Shown: positions 35,745-46,949 of the stretch, piece by piece | Position numbering within the stretch: the first letter of the stretch is position 1 | Layout of the letters: each line of letters starts with the position of its first letter | Assembly: GCA_964019165.1 (NCBI GenBank) | Contig: OZ025274.1 | Location: 10,309,407 to 10,373,406, forward strand | Direction: 5' to 3' | DNA from: Mastigias papua | Lineage: Eukaryota; Cnidaria; Scyphozoa; Rhizostomeae; Mastigiidae | Length of the DNA: 64,000 nt | The notes under the pieces: model-generated | What the model saw: only the letters and a program-made list of their open reading frames with translations | What the model was told of the DNA's origin: nothing | Database searches by the model: none | Program-made: the position numbers and the translations under genes

Positions 35745-36930
35745 CACTCTATTCAAGAACACTATTCCAGTTTGATTGAGCAGAATAACTACAATCCTAA
35801 AGCAATGTAGGGAACTGTGAATAAAATGTTAAATAGAGGCACAACGACGGCTACCTCCAGTCTAAAGCCTGGTTTCAATATCGTTTCAAATGTCGGGGAC
35901 ACGTCTCAGTTATTGCATCGGCGATGCTACAGGGACGCTTGCGATCACATGGGAATGTTCTTATGGCTATGTCGCTGACGTCCCAGTAGAGTTAAAAAGT
36001 TGAGATGGGTTCAACTTTTTAGAACGTTTCCGGTACATCGCCAACTTGTCCCCGATGACTGGGACGCATCCCCGTCGCTTATGACGATCTGGAATCCAGG
36101 CTTGAATGTATGCGGAAAGAAAATAACTGGGGATCATTGCATGGCTGAAGCAGCAAGCCGGTACTTTACAGCAGCTGGTTCGAAACTTGCAGCTCAGATA
36201 GAGAGTTTACCCTCTGATGACCCCCTCGAGCATATTAGGAATGAACCGTCCGCAGGAATTAAATTCCAGGCAATTAGTTATTTACAGATTACAATATCTG
36301 AGAAATTAAAGATGCTGCAGAATACGTTTCCCAGCCCATATTTCGAATATTCAATTGTTCACTAACAACTGGCGTCTAGGGTGGCCCCCATTTTCAAAAC
36401 TGGAACCAGGGATGATCTTAACAACTATAAAACAATTTCTGTTCTTTGTACCACCTCTTAGATATTTCAGAAAATTGTTCATGACCAGGTTTTGAATTAA
36501 TTGGTGAAAGAGAAAATTATGGTGCAAATATGCCTTTGGAAAAGTACATTCAACAATTACGTCATTAATAAAGAGTAGTGACGACTGGCTTGTTAATATT
36601 GACTCCAATAAAGGTGAACTTAATATTATTTTTGGACTTTAAGAAAGCCTTTGATACTGCTGGTCACAAAATTCTCCTTGGCAAACTTTGAGGCCTATGG
36701 AGTCAAAGGTACTGAAACAAATATTTTGAAACTCTTTGCAATATTCATCTGCAAGTATGTATGCAGATGATACGCATGCAACAATATCTGTTAGAGATAT
36801 TGACGAGCTTGTTCAAAAAAATTTGGTAAAGCTTGAAAATGTCTCAGAGTAGATGAAGATAAATTAGATGAGCGCACGCGGAAAAGAAGAAAGTGCATGA
36901 TTATTGGACACCATTGTAGGGGACCACATG
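35745..36930 (+). pseudogene. LINE endonuclease/RT fragment, internally deleted
   Basis: The plus strand, broken by stops, reads TVNKMLNRGTTTATSS (35,815-35,862), then, after a MITE, LNVCGKKITGDHCMAEAASR and YFTAAGSKLAAQIESLPSDD. FKTGTRDDLNNYKTISVLCT follows near 36,395, then FLDFKKAFDTAGHKILLGKL near 36,630, then catalytic MYADDTHATISVRDIDELVQ near 36,757. The segment between the palm DFKKAFD and YADD motifs is much shorter than normal, so an internal deletion removed part of the RT. Inactive. Confidence 0.8.
35866..36102. mobile_element. Harbinger-like MITE, copy 2, inserted in LINE
   Basis: The ends AGCCTGGTTTCAATATCG and, inverted, AGCCTGGATTCCAGATCG match well. The left flank is TAA (35,863-35,865) and the right flank TGA (36,103-36,105), taken as a mutated TAA duplication. 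LINE reading resumes in frame across it when one TAA is counted. It shares terminal AGCCTGG with the 34.3-kb copy, so the two belong to one family. Confidence 0.7.
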
Positions 36931-37134
36931 TAAAGGATGTCCGCACAATTTTGCCAGTTTTCAAACTCCTTCCCCCTTGTACATGTCTGTCCGCTTTGTG
37001 CTTAACAGCCCCTTCCCCCTGTCCGTGCGGATACAAATTGTGATTTTCTTTTCAATTCTGGAAGCTTAATATAGCTGCCCTATATACGTGCACGCATTCC
37101 CGTGTACTGACAAATCATGTATCCATAACCAGGA
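36931..37134. other. no feature recognised
   Basis: Short interval between LINE and Penelope-like remnants, with pyrimidine-rich CCTTCCCCC runs. No feature supported. Confidence 0.3.
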
Positions 37135-37560
37135 TTATCTACTATCAAGTATACATACATTGAGCTTATTGGCGTGACTTTCGTCTGACACTAACCCAGT
37201 ATACAGTTCAGTGCTCTCATCCAGGGGTATGTTGGTTAAAAGAATGGCAACATCAAAACTAGCCCTAATGAAATCATTATTTGATGCAATAGAAGTGATC
37301 TCTGAAACAAAGCTGAAAGAGTCCTTCATTGAGTACTGACCATTTGTAAAAGGTGTAATATGGGAACGAAAAATTGAGCTAACAGGTAATTGTAATTGCC
37401 AGTAGCAGACAGAATAGGTCCAACCGAGCAATTGTTGTTATGAATCTTCGGTAGACCGTAGAAAATGCCTCGAGTACTACCCGAGGGGAAGAGTTGTCGG
37501 AAAGTCTCTTTAGAGATGCATCGCTACTTCAATAGGTTATTACTAAGGAACCGAACCAGC
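37135..37560 (-). pseudogene. Penelope-like element RT fragment
   Basis: On the minus strand from about 37,470: GIFYGLPKIHNNNCSVGPI, then after frame changes YSMKDSFSFVSEITSIASNN and FDVAILLTNIPLDESTELYT. The pair GLPKIH and FDVxxLxTNIPLDE is typical of Penelope-like reverse transcriptases rather than LINE RTs. Short, truncated and frameshifted. Confidence 0.75.
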
Positions 37561-38180
37561 CTCTTTCTCTCTTCTGACATCTTTATTTAATAAATGTAAT
37601 TTTCTTACTAAGTGACCGATCATTAATTCTTCCAAGCGAGAGAGTGGAAAACATCCTTGATGGGGAACCAAAATTCTTCACACTTAGAGGAAGGGGGGGA
37701 TGAAAAATAAGGAGCATTTTGAACGAAGGAGTGTGGAGCTTCTTCTGACGTCCTGCAGTAGGGATCAAAATTTTTGCATAAATCTCAGAGGGGGACCAAA
37801 ATTCTATCAAATATAAAAGAATATCTCCCCCCTCCCCATCAGTAAATTAATGACCCATCCTTAATATACTAACACACCTGTACGTAATACCTAAGAGTAG
37901 GTCAATTTTCAGCATGTATATACAAGAAGTCCCCGGCTCCGACATAAAAAATTTAGACTACTTGTGAGGTTATGAATACCTTCTACAACAACTGAAGTGT
38001 GTTAAATAGTTTCATCATCGAAATTAAATTCAGTGGAGGCAATAAATCCATATGAAAATGTAAAATGTCTTCAAGCATTTTGTCTACAATAGTATGGACA
38101 TAGAATAGATAATAGATTATTTTGTGGTAAGGAGTATTCAAGAAGCAAGAAGCAATTTACTATGAAACAAATTGTGCACT
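37561..38180. other. no feature recognised
   Basis: Contains repeated GGGGACCAAAATTCT-like phrases (37,660-37,810), perhaps an old repeat, but no borders or coding signal. Confidence 0.35.
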
Positions 38181-39225
38181 GAAAAATTTCTCCCAGAAGT
38201 CGAGGAATATGGGGAAGCAAGTTTCTAGAGAGAAACCCAATTTTCTGAAACTCAAAGAGCTATCTTTGAAGAAGAAACAGCATAAAAATTTAATTAAGAC
38301 AAAGAAATTAGAATATCAGCAAAAGACTCTAAAACAAATCGTATAAATAAAAAATAACCAAAAAGAACACTGGAAATCACTTTACACACTTAGAAGAGAT
38401 CATAATGAACAAATTAACTACATTGAAGCAGTAGACAGTAGCCAGTGGATTAACATGTTTAAATCACTGATGCAATCTGGAAAACAGACTAATCCCTCAA
38501 CTCCTATATAAGCTTAGAAATTGACTCTACTCTGACCAACGAAATAACTTCAACTGAGTAACAGAACGCTACAAAGAAACTAAAGCAAGGTAAATCTGAA
38601 GGTTTAGATCATATATGAAATGAGATGATAATTTGTTGTGTTGAAATATACCCTGCTATATTTTTGAGTTTGTTTGATATTCTTTTACATTCGTTCATGC
38701 ATTCATACATTCATACATATAAATATACACATATTGGGTGTTCCCAGAAACATGGTCTCAAAGCATAATAGTTCCTATACGCAAAAAGAGATGAGAAGTT
38801 AGAAACCAATTTCAGAGGGATTGCTTTACTGTCATGCATAGGAAGTTTTTTAAAGTAATTATAAATGAAAGAATAATAAAATTTGCAATAGCAAATCAAA
38901 TAATAAAGCAAGAGCAGTTTAGCCTAGTACAAGGATATAGAACATTTGATTTTTTAAGTATACTACATACATTAGCTGATTATTATTTGAATGACAAAAA
39001 ACCAAACTTTATGCTGCCTTCAATGACTTGAGAAGGCATACGACAAAGTACCCAGAGATATACTACATAGAGAGCTAACCAGTATAGGATAACAATTTGA
39101 TGATAACAATCCAATTGAAAAATTGAATATTAAATTATGTAAGCATATTTTTGGGGTAACGAAACGTACTTCCATTGTTGGTTGCCAATGCAAATTAGGA
39201 CGGAAACAATTACACATATCAGACT
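38181..39225 (+). pseudogene. LINE RT 5' half, degenerate, disrupted by piggyBac
   Basis: The plus strand has a LINE-like linker (NFLKLKELSLKKKQHKNLIK near 38,250; WINMFKSLMQSGKQTNPS near 38,450), then RT motifs: a basic segment with SQSIIVPIRKK near 38,755, FKVIINERIIKFAIANQIIK near 38,848, EQFSLVQGYRTFDFLSILHT near 38,911. The copy ends at the TTAA where the piggyBac element begins. Decay is extensive. I could not confirm continuation at 43,894. Confidence 0.6.
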
Positions 39226-39359
39226 TTAACCCTTTCCGTCTTTGTGTGTCAGTTGAGGTCAAATCAAAGTTTTTGCTAAAAATTGACATCTCTTCAAATT
39301 GAACCAAAAGTTGTGACCAACCTATTTCAAGTGTGCTGAAGCTGAATCTGGACAAAAAT

Positions 39360-40318
39360 CTTGAAAAATTGTCGTCAAAGTGGTCCAAATGGCACAAAAT
39401 GTGGCACAAATGACCAAAATTAAAATTGCTTGCAACTACCTCACAATTGGCAAAAAGCCTATTTCAAGCACGCTGATTACGAATCTCGACACAAAATTTG
39501 AGGATTTTTCATCAAAGTGGTCCAAATGGCACAAAATATGGCACAAAATATGGCACAAATGGCCAAAGTTACAATTGCTTGCAACTACTTCAAATTTGGT
39601 AACAAGTCTAGTTCAAGCACGCTGATTACGAATCTCGACACAAAATTTGAGGATTTTTCATCAAAGTGGTCCAAATGGCACAAAATATGGCACAAAATAT
39701 GGCACAAATGGCCAAAGTTACAATTGCTTGCAACTAATTCAAATTTGGTAACAAGTCTAGTTCAAGCACGCTGATTACGAATCTCGACACAAAATTTGAG
39801 GATTTTTCATCAAAGTGGTCCAAATGGCACAAAATATGGCACAAATGGCCAAAGTTACAATTGCTTGCAACTACTTCAAATTTGGTAACAAGTCTAGTTC
39901 AAGCACGCTGATTACGAATCTCGACACAAAATTTGAGGATTTTTCATCAAAGTGGTCCAAATGGCACAAAATATGGCACAAAATATGGCACAAATGGCCA
40001 AAATTACAAGTGCTTGCAACTACTTCAAAATTGGTAGCAAGCCTATTTCAAGCTCGCTGATTACGAATCTGGACATAAAATTTGAGGATTTTTCATCAAA
40101 GTGGTCCAAATGGCACAAAATATGGCACAAATGACCAAAATTACAATTGCCTGCAACTACTTCAAAATTTTTAACAAGCCTATTTCAAGCACGCTGATTA
40201 CGAATCTGGACATAAAATTTGAGGATTTGCCATGAAAGTGGTCCAAATGGCACAAAATATGGCACAAATGACCAAAATTACAATTGCTTGCAACTACTTC
40301 AAAATTGGCACATAACCT
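39360..40318 (+). repeat. 140-150-bp tandem repeats, piggyBac left arm
   Basis: Repeated block containing TTGCTTGCAACTACTTCAAA, GCTGATTACGAATCTCGACA and TCAAAGTGGTCCAAATGGCA. Units differ by a few bases and by the number of ATGGCACAAAAT sub-repeats. Open frames here come from the repeat. Confidence 0.93.
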
Positions 40319-40329
40319 ATTTTAAATAC

Positions 40330-40760
40330 AGAATCCTAGAATCATTTTATGCATGATAGGAGATTCTGTAATCAAATCGATGATGTTGCAATGGGGTCTC
40401 CCCTAGGTCCCTCGTTGGGTAATATATGTATGTTTTACCTGGAAACAGGTATTTCAATGATTGTCCATCACAGTTTAAACCCGCTTTGTACCATGGATAT
40501 GTGGTACTAGGATATAGAAGACATGTACTTGTTTCTATACAATGTTACTAGCTATCATCTATCTTTATCTTAGTCAATAGAGATGGTGTGAATATTTCCA
40601 GCAACCTTTAGAGGAAACACGCTCCCACAGGATTATAATTCATACACTTCCCTCTCTAACTGAGGATGACTCAAGTATCGGTCGAAACGTTTTCAACATG
40701 GAAGTGCCTAACTGAATGTGTCACTGGAATTATCAATTCTAGAAATATGCCGAGTTAAAT
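40330..40760 (+). pseudogene. Penelope-like RT fragment inside the piggyBac element
   Basis: The plus strand near 40,360-40,445 reads RFCNQIDDVAMGSPLGPSLG and then NICMFYLETG, the conserved VAMGSPLGP motif of Penelope-like RTs. The following catalytic region is mutated. About 200 bp downstream lies CTGAGGATGACTCAAGTATC followed by GGTCGAAACG (near 40,660-40,692), which resembles the 3' or ribozyme-like part of such elements. An insertion into the transposon is the simplest explanation. Confidence 0.65.
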
Positions 40761-41255
40761 ATTAGCGATAAAATAAGTTAGCTCTTTGTCATCATTCTGG
40801 TCTTAGAATTTTACAATATTCTCACAGATTTGTTCAAAATGGCACTCAAGAGTTTATTTTTAAAACTACGTCTAACATGATTTCGAATATCTCTGGCTGT
40901 TTCCAACACATTTGTCTTTCAACCATAGCTGTCTAAATAGTAGAAAAACTGTTATACGTGGTGGAACAAATAACCAAAAATTGCAAATGCTTGAAATCCT
41001 CGTTTATCCTGAATATGATGGATTTTACTGTCTCATGCTGGTTGGACAAAGCTTTTTAACATTGAGGTGCATCAGAATAGGATTAATAGTACCAAAAAGG
41101 CCATTAATTTCTTGTTGTAGTGTTGTGAAAGGAATGGGCACTAGTTAAATCGAATTTGGCGGGAAACTTGCCATTGTTTGACGTCATCATTCATACCTGA
41201 TGAAATACCACTACTGTTGCTTATTGATTGTCTTAACTATTACACTTGCTTTGAA

Positions 41256-43078
41256 ATGGACGTTAAGAGGTCTTCTGAGGATGATGAAACTGGTAGCGAT
41301 ATCTTTACTTCTGATGAAGATACATCTGATGTAGACTATGATAGTGATTCAAGCAATTGTTACAACCCAGAAGGAATTTCAAGTGATGATGATGTGGATG
41401 GTTGCTGCCATTGGTCAACAACAAAAAGCAACAATTTAGATGATGATTTAAACATGATAAACCAAAATATTCCTCAGTATGGACATGTCACAATCCCATT
41501 TGATGCAGGTACAAAGCCACATGATGTTATTGAGCACATTATGGACGATGAATTCATTCTCAAATGCATAGATGCCACAAATGAACACGGAAAAAATGAT
41601 CAAAAGTTTTGTGAAAATGTTGGCAAAATTCCAAGCAATGAAAAAGGAATCTGGTTTGTACGTGGCTTCTTTGCAATAAAATGGCATTTGAAACTGCTAA
41701 AATTGCCCCAAGTAAAATGGGCCTGGAGTGACGATCCCTTGAAAGCTCAGGAAGAAGTCAAGAAGACTATGACATTAGATATCTTTCGTCTTATGCTGAA
41801 GCACTTTCGAGTTATGAAACCTTCCGAGCTGCTGGCACAAGATAGTGAATTGTATCATCCTCTTCAAAATATAAATGCCGGAGCAGGCTACCTCCGAGAT
41901 AAAGCAAAGACATACTGGTCTGTTGGGAAGAAATTGTGTATTGACGAAGGACGAATCAGGAGTAAGAGTAAAAGAAATCCATACAAGACAAGAAACCCTG
42001 ATAAACCAGTGCGCATGGGCTGGACAGTATGCAAGATCAGCGACAAAGGGTGTTTTGGTGGAAACTTTGTTTGCAACCACGTCGTCAAAGTAGGCAAAAA
42101 AACATATAAAAATCCGCAAAAAGGTAAAAACTATGACATCGTAGATCAGCTGCTATCAGGTCTGAAGGATAATGGCAGATTGATAATCATGGACAGTGGA
42201 TTTCCCACTGTAAACATGCTGAAAGATGCCGGACAGCTGTGGGAAACGCACATAATTGCAACCCAGCGTGGAAACACGAAACATCTCCCTAAACGCCATA
42301 AGAAAAATCTAAGTCAAGCAAAACAATTTATGAGGGGATATCCAAAACACTCCACCATCAGTTTTTGACTTTAACATATTGGAATGATAATAATGCTGTC
42401 ACATTTCTTGAGAATGGAATTGCATCGGGAAAGGAATTTTGGGAGACGATCAATGTCAACAAGGGTCCAGACAGGTCAATCATTCATGTTCCGTTGGTGG
42501 CACAATTGTATAGAGAAATATACGGCTGGGTGGACCGATCAAATCAGCAGATGTCCTATTATAGTAGTGAACTAAGAAGTATCCGAAAACAAAGCAGAGT
42601 GTTCGACAACCTTTGTGAAATGTATGTGTTAGTAAACGGACATACTCTTTGGCGAAATAGTAATCATCTTACTCAAGGAATGTCCAAAGATGGAATTTCA
42701 CAGAGTGAATTTAGGTTTGCTGTAATACGTGTTTGGTACGCAATGTTTCGGAAAACAAATGGTCGCACAGAAGTGCTTCATTATCCAGCCAATATGCAAG
42801 CAAAGCACAGAAGACGTTTAGCGTCAACATTGATGTCCCCAAGAAAAGGTAGCCATGCAGCTGGAAAGATTCTCCGTTCAGAAACGACTAGTAGAGATCA
42901 GAGACTTCGATGTCGCATCTGCAAACGAAAATCTTCATTTAAGTGCATGAAGTGTTCTAGTGATGGTCATCCACTCGTCCTCTGTCCCCCTAATAATCAA
43001 CGACAGTGCTGGAATGATTATCATATTCAAAGGGAATTTGATCTGCACAGCAGCCAGTCTCAAGAAGCCGATGATTAA
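41256..43078 (+). pseudogene. piggyBac transposase, one frameshift
   Basis: The likely start is ATG 41,256 (MDVKRSSEDDETGS); an upstream in-frame ATG at 41,178 adds an unlikely hydrophobic leader. The N-terminus is acidic. The DDE-type core has its three expected aspartates: KLCIDEGRIR (41,943-41,945), LIIMDSGFPT (42,192-42,194) and IYGWVDRSNQQ (42,533-42,535). A C-terminal Cys-rich domain, CRICKRKSSFKCMKC followed by LCPP and CWNDYH, matches the DNA-end-binding finger of piggyBac transposases. A one-base loss in the T run 42,362-42,366 causes a stop at 42,366-42,368; the rest continues in another frame to TAA/TGA 43,078. Otherwise no decay is visible. Confidence 0.93.
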
Positions 43079-43259
43079 TGACTATATAGGGACATATATT
43101 ATGCTGAAAAACTTCACACAGTTTTAATTCTGCTCACTTGTACCACCATATGTGCCAGCTTTTGGGCAGTCTTGTTCACTACTCTTATTGACAAAATTTC
43201 AGTGTTTCGCTCATATTACTAGTTTGCGTGAAATAGGCTCAGTACCAATTCTGATATAG

Positions 43260-43740
43260 TTCTAAGCATTTTTAATTTTGGTCATTTGAGCCACATTTTG
43301 TGCCATTTGGACTACTGTGATGGCAAATCCTCACATTTTATGTCCAGATTCGTAATCAGCGTGCTTGAACTAGACTTGTTACCAATTTTGAAGTAGTTGC
43401 AGGCAATTGTAATTTTGGTCATTTGTGCCATATTTTGTGCCATTTGGACCACTTTAATGACAGATCCTCAAATTTTATGTCCAGATTCGTAATCAGCGAG
43501 CTTGAAATAGGCTTGCTACCAATTTTGAAGTAGTTGCAAGCACTTGTAATTTTGGCCATTTGTGCCATATTTTGTGCCATATTTTGTGCCATTTGGACCA
43601 CTTTGATGAAAAATCCTCAAATTTTGTGTCGAGATTCGTAATCAGCGTGCTTGAAATAGGCTTTTTACCAATTGTGAGGTAGTTGCAAGCAATTTTAATT
43701 TTGGTCATTTGTGCCACATTTTGTGCCATTTGGACCACTT
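43260..43740 (-). repeat. 140-150-bp tandem repeats, piggyBac right arm
   Basis: Inverted counterparts of the left-arm units (TGCCATTTGGACCACTTTGA, AATCAGCGTGCTTGAAATAG). There are fewer units than on the left, so the arms are unequal (about 0.6 against 1.1 kb). Confidence 0.9.
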
Positions 43741-43893
43741 TGACGACAATTTTTCAAGATTTTTGTCCAGATTCAGCTTCAGCACACTTGAAATAGGTTG
43801 GTCACAACTTTTGGTTCAATTTGAAGAGATGTCAATTTTTAGCAAAAACTTTTGATTTGACCTCAACTGACACACAAAGACGGAAAGGGTTAA

Positions 43894-44099
43894 AGTAACC
43901 ATTGGTAATTGGTTTCGTATAATTAATGACCCAATAAATGTTATTCTTAAAATGATTTATGCGGAAAATATAACTAATAGCTAGGCTTACTTGAACGTAA
44001 AATTTGAAAGAAATTATTTTAAAGCATGGTTTAGGCGATATAAGGGCAATTTCCCATTACAATAAAACTAACAAACATCCACCTCACAGACAACTATTA
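43894..44099. other. no feature recognised
   Basis: Right flank of the piggyBac element. It may be the continuation of the LINE target, but I find no decisive motif. Confidence 0.3.
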
Positions 44100-45654
44100 A
44101 ACCACGTATATCAACCAGTTGTTGAGTATGTATCGTCATCGCTATTTAAAAATGATGAAGCCACATAAAAGCGAAACTATCGACCTATCACAGTTTTGTT
44201 CGCTTTATCACAGGTCTTTGAGCGACTTCTATATGCCCAGATGATTGGCTTTGCGGATGCATTTTTGCTTCCCTATTTATGTGGTTTTCGGAAAGGTTTT
44301 AACACACAGCATGTGCTATTGAGGTTAATGGATACCTGTAAGGATTCTTTAGATAAAAAAGGAGTCGTTGGAGCTTTGCTAATGGATCTTTCAAAAGCGT
44401 TTGATTGCGTAGACCATGAGCTGCTAATTGCGAAACTAAGTGCTTATGGATTTTGCAACGATGCCCTGCTGATGATTTATAGTTATCTGAAATGTAGAAA
44501 GCAGAGGGTCAAAGTAAATGGTTCATTCAGCACTTAGCGGGAAACCTTTATAGGTGTACCGCAAGGATCAGTTCTTGGACCTCTTCTTTTTAATATTTGC
44601 ATCAATGATTTATTTTTCTCGGTAATGGATACTGCAGTATGTAACTTTGCTGATAATACAACTATCTTTGAAGCTGACTGTCAATTAGATAGAGTTTTGA
44701 AACAATTAGAAACTGATGCTCTCGTTTTATCAAAATGGTTTCTCGATAACTTTATGAGATTGAATGAAGGGAAGTGCCATCTTCTAACTTTTGGGACAAA
44801 CCAGGATGATATTAAGGTCTCAGTTGGTGAGGCTATCATTAAAGAAAGCTCTGAAGAAAAGTTGCTAGGAGTGATAATAGATATAAATTTGAATTTTAAA
44901 AGTCACGTCTCAAATTTATGCAAAACAGCCAGCCAATAACTGCACGCCCTTGCTAGGGTGTCTCCTTTTCATGGATCCTGATAAACTGCGTCTCCTAATG
45001 ATCAATTTCATAAAATCTTAGTTTAGCTACTGCCCATTAATTTGGATGTTCCATGACAGGGCTCTCAATGCAAAAGTGAATAAAATCCAAGAAAGAGCAC
45101 TCAGAATTGTTTATAAAAACAGTCACGCTGATTACGAAACTTTGTTGAAGTTAGATGATGCAGTACCCATTCACCAACGCAATCTACAGTACTTGATGAT
45201 AGAAATATAAAAAACCAAAAACAGCCTGAATCCTAGTTTTATGAGTGAGATTTTTGAGGCAAGAGATGTACAATATGACTGGTGAAATAAGAATACCCTT
45301 GGTATTCCTAATGCCAGGACAACTTCTTATGGCATAGAAACTGTGAGATATTTGGGTCAAAAGCTGTGGCAAACATTACCTCGCAGTATAAGAGAGCCCC
45401 AATCACTTACAGCTTTCAAAAAAGAATTAAGAACCTGTAAAATCGACTGCGAATGTAGATTTTGTAAAAAATTCATTTCTGGCCTCGGTTTTATTTAGCT
45501 TATATTTACTTTTCTGTACATTATAACATACATTTATAATCTGTCTGATAGATAGTTGGCATTAATTAGCTTTTACACAGCTATTAGAGTTTATACGCCA
45601 ACTTTAAACAAATTATTTATTATATTATTATTATTATGTCACGTCTGAGAAATC
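44100..45654 (+). pseudogene. LINE RT and 3' tail (CR1/L2-like), inactive
   Basis: The plus strand reads KRNYRPITVLFALSQVFERL (44,170), CGFRKGFNTQHVLLRLMDTC, MDLSKAFDCVDHELLIAKLS (44,382), GVPQGSVLGPLLFN (44,554), and VCNFADNTTIFEADCQLDRV (44,638). In the last, the second catalytic Asp of the YxDD box is Asn. LLGVIIDINLNFKSHVSNLC follows, then a frame-broken C-terminal domain to about 45,480. A 3' tail with an ATT-rich microsatellite ends near 45,640. One stop interrupts 44,535. The active-site change plus stops make it dead. Confidence 0.85.
45524..45654 (+). repeat. 131-bp direct repeat, copy 1
   Basis: This 3'-terminal LINE segment (AATCTGTCTGATAGATAGTTG to GTCACGTCTGAGAAATC) recurs almost unchanged at 46,454-46,584, bracketing a Penelope-like fragment and about 600 bp of unrecognised sequence. 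Confidence 0.93.
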
Positions 45655-45830
45655 CCTTTGTCATTCCTTTCAACACAAACACAAAGTCAATCGGCCTCAT
45701 ATTAAACAACCATTGGAGTACGATCATGAAAGACATTACACTAAATCCAATTCACCAGGAGAAACCGATAATGGCCTTCAAACGAAATCGTAACATTAGA
45801 GACATCTTAGTCCATACGAAATTATAACAT
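45636..45830 (+). pseudogene. Penelope-like C-terminal fragment
   Basis: The frame reads NPFVIPFNTNTKSIGLILNN and then PIMAFKRNRNIRDILVHTKL. The segment (I/V)AFxRxxNIRDxLVxxKL is typical of the region after the RT core in Penelope-like proteins. Only this piece remains. Confidence 0.6.
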
Positions 45831-45839
45831 AACATAGTG

Positions 45840-46453
45840 CATACGAAATTATAACATAACATATCCATTATTCTAATGTACGTATACCGTAATCATTTTT
45901 TTTATACCAGATACTACTATATCAATAATCTATGACTGTCTCGAACCACCCTTTCCTTCTCACTTGGCTACATTTAAACTTACAATACCCTTCGTCAAAC
46001 TCGCAACACTGGAATAAACCTTGATACACACTAAGCTCAAGTCATGATACACAGGAATATATGTAAGTGTACATTCGATAAAATTTATCTCACTTTTATC
46101 TCATTGTCCTATTCTGCACTTCTTTTACAATTTGTACGATGATGCCCCTTTTGGCGTGTTGGGGGGCCTGTAATCGATAGCGTACTGTCCTTAAACCCCC
46201 GAAACGCTGATTACAGGTGGATAGCTGATGATTCGTACAATTCTCATCATTCTGAGAATTTAACTTTACACAGCGCGCGCCATCTCATTTCACTTGTCAT
46301 TAATAAACCCTACTATACTAGGGTTTTCATCGTTGTGTATTCAAAGCACATCGATTCATCACAAGAGACTTGCACTTACGTAGAGTTATAGGGTGTGGCT
46401 GCGATTACTCTTTATTTCTTATTTTAACCTTTATTTTTGTATACACAACAATA
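45840..46453. other. no gene recognised
   Basis: Sequence between the two 131-bp repeats. It holds a C/G-rich fold (TTGGGGGGCCTGTAATCG and later CCCCCGAAACGCTGATTACAG, 46,160-46,215) but no coding signal. Confidence 0.35.
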
Positions 46454-46584
46454 TAACATATATTTATAATCTGTCTGATAGATAGTTGGCATTAATTAGC
46501 TTTTACACAGCTATTAGAGTTTATACGCCAACTTTAAACAAATTATTTATTATATTATTATTATTATGTCACGTCTGAGAAATC
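46454..46584 (+). repeat. 131-bp direct repeat, copy 2
   Basis: Nearly identical to 45,524-45,654. After it the sequence differs (AACCGAAAATGC). Confidence 0.93.
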
Positions 46585-46689
46585 AACCGAAAATGCTCAC
46601 TTACTTGTTTAATTAAGAGGGTAATTGCGACTATCAGATTGCAAACTTAAAATAGGAACTCGGAGATACCAGAGGCCAAAACTAAGTCC

Positions 46690-46930
46690 AGATATACGGA
46701 TATGTACCATATGGGGAGAAAAGAGGACGAACTCCATTTTATTATGAAATGGAAGTTAAACAAACTTGAAAGAGAAAAGACTTTTGCAAAAATATCGCTA
46801 CATAACAAATGTTTTAACAATCTCAATGAGACAGTAAAGTTCATTTTCCTGCAACAAAGTGACCACATTTGCGATAGGATTATATTTCAGTTCATATGTC
46901 TAGAAAGTAGTAGTTCACAAAATATGACAA
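46690..46930 (+). pseudogene. LINE C-terminal fragment (zinc-tail region)
   Basis: The frame reads RKEDELHFIMKWKLNKLERE and then FNNLNETVKFIFLQQSDH. The ELHFIMKC-KL and NLNETxKFIFL pattern matches the C-terminal end of non-LTR RT proteins. The Cys residues that normally precede it are missing. Confidence 0.5.
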
Positions 46931-46949
46931 AATTTTCCTTAATAAATTA

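Larger units (their letters stand above)
39226..43893. mobile_element. piggyBac DNA transposon with long tandem-repeat arms (TSD TTAA)
   Basis: TTAA at 39,226-39,229 and 43,890-43,893 flanks a 4,660-bp element. Its ends (CCCTTTCCGTCTTTGTGTG and the exact inverse) continue as a near-identical inverted repeat of well over 150 bp. Inside the left end are about seven tandem units of 140-150 bp (39,360-40,318), and about four in inverted orientation inside the right end (43,260-43,740). A piggyBac transposase lies between them, with one frameshift. A Penelope-like fragment (40,330-40,700) sits between the left arm and the transposase. TTAA is the diagnostic piggyBac target. Probably non-autonomous now, though its arms look intact. 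Confidence 0.92.

Noticed and set aside
39380..40134. Several overlapping frames (MVQMAQNMAQ type) in the piggyBac arms
   Set aside because: Each is a phase of the same 140-150-bp repeat unit, with copies on both arms and no start or domain logic.
41178..41255. Upstream ATG of the piggyBac transposase
   Set aside because: It adds a short hydrophobic leader unlike the usual acidic N-terminus; ATG 41,256 is more plausible.
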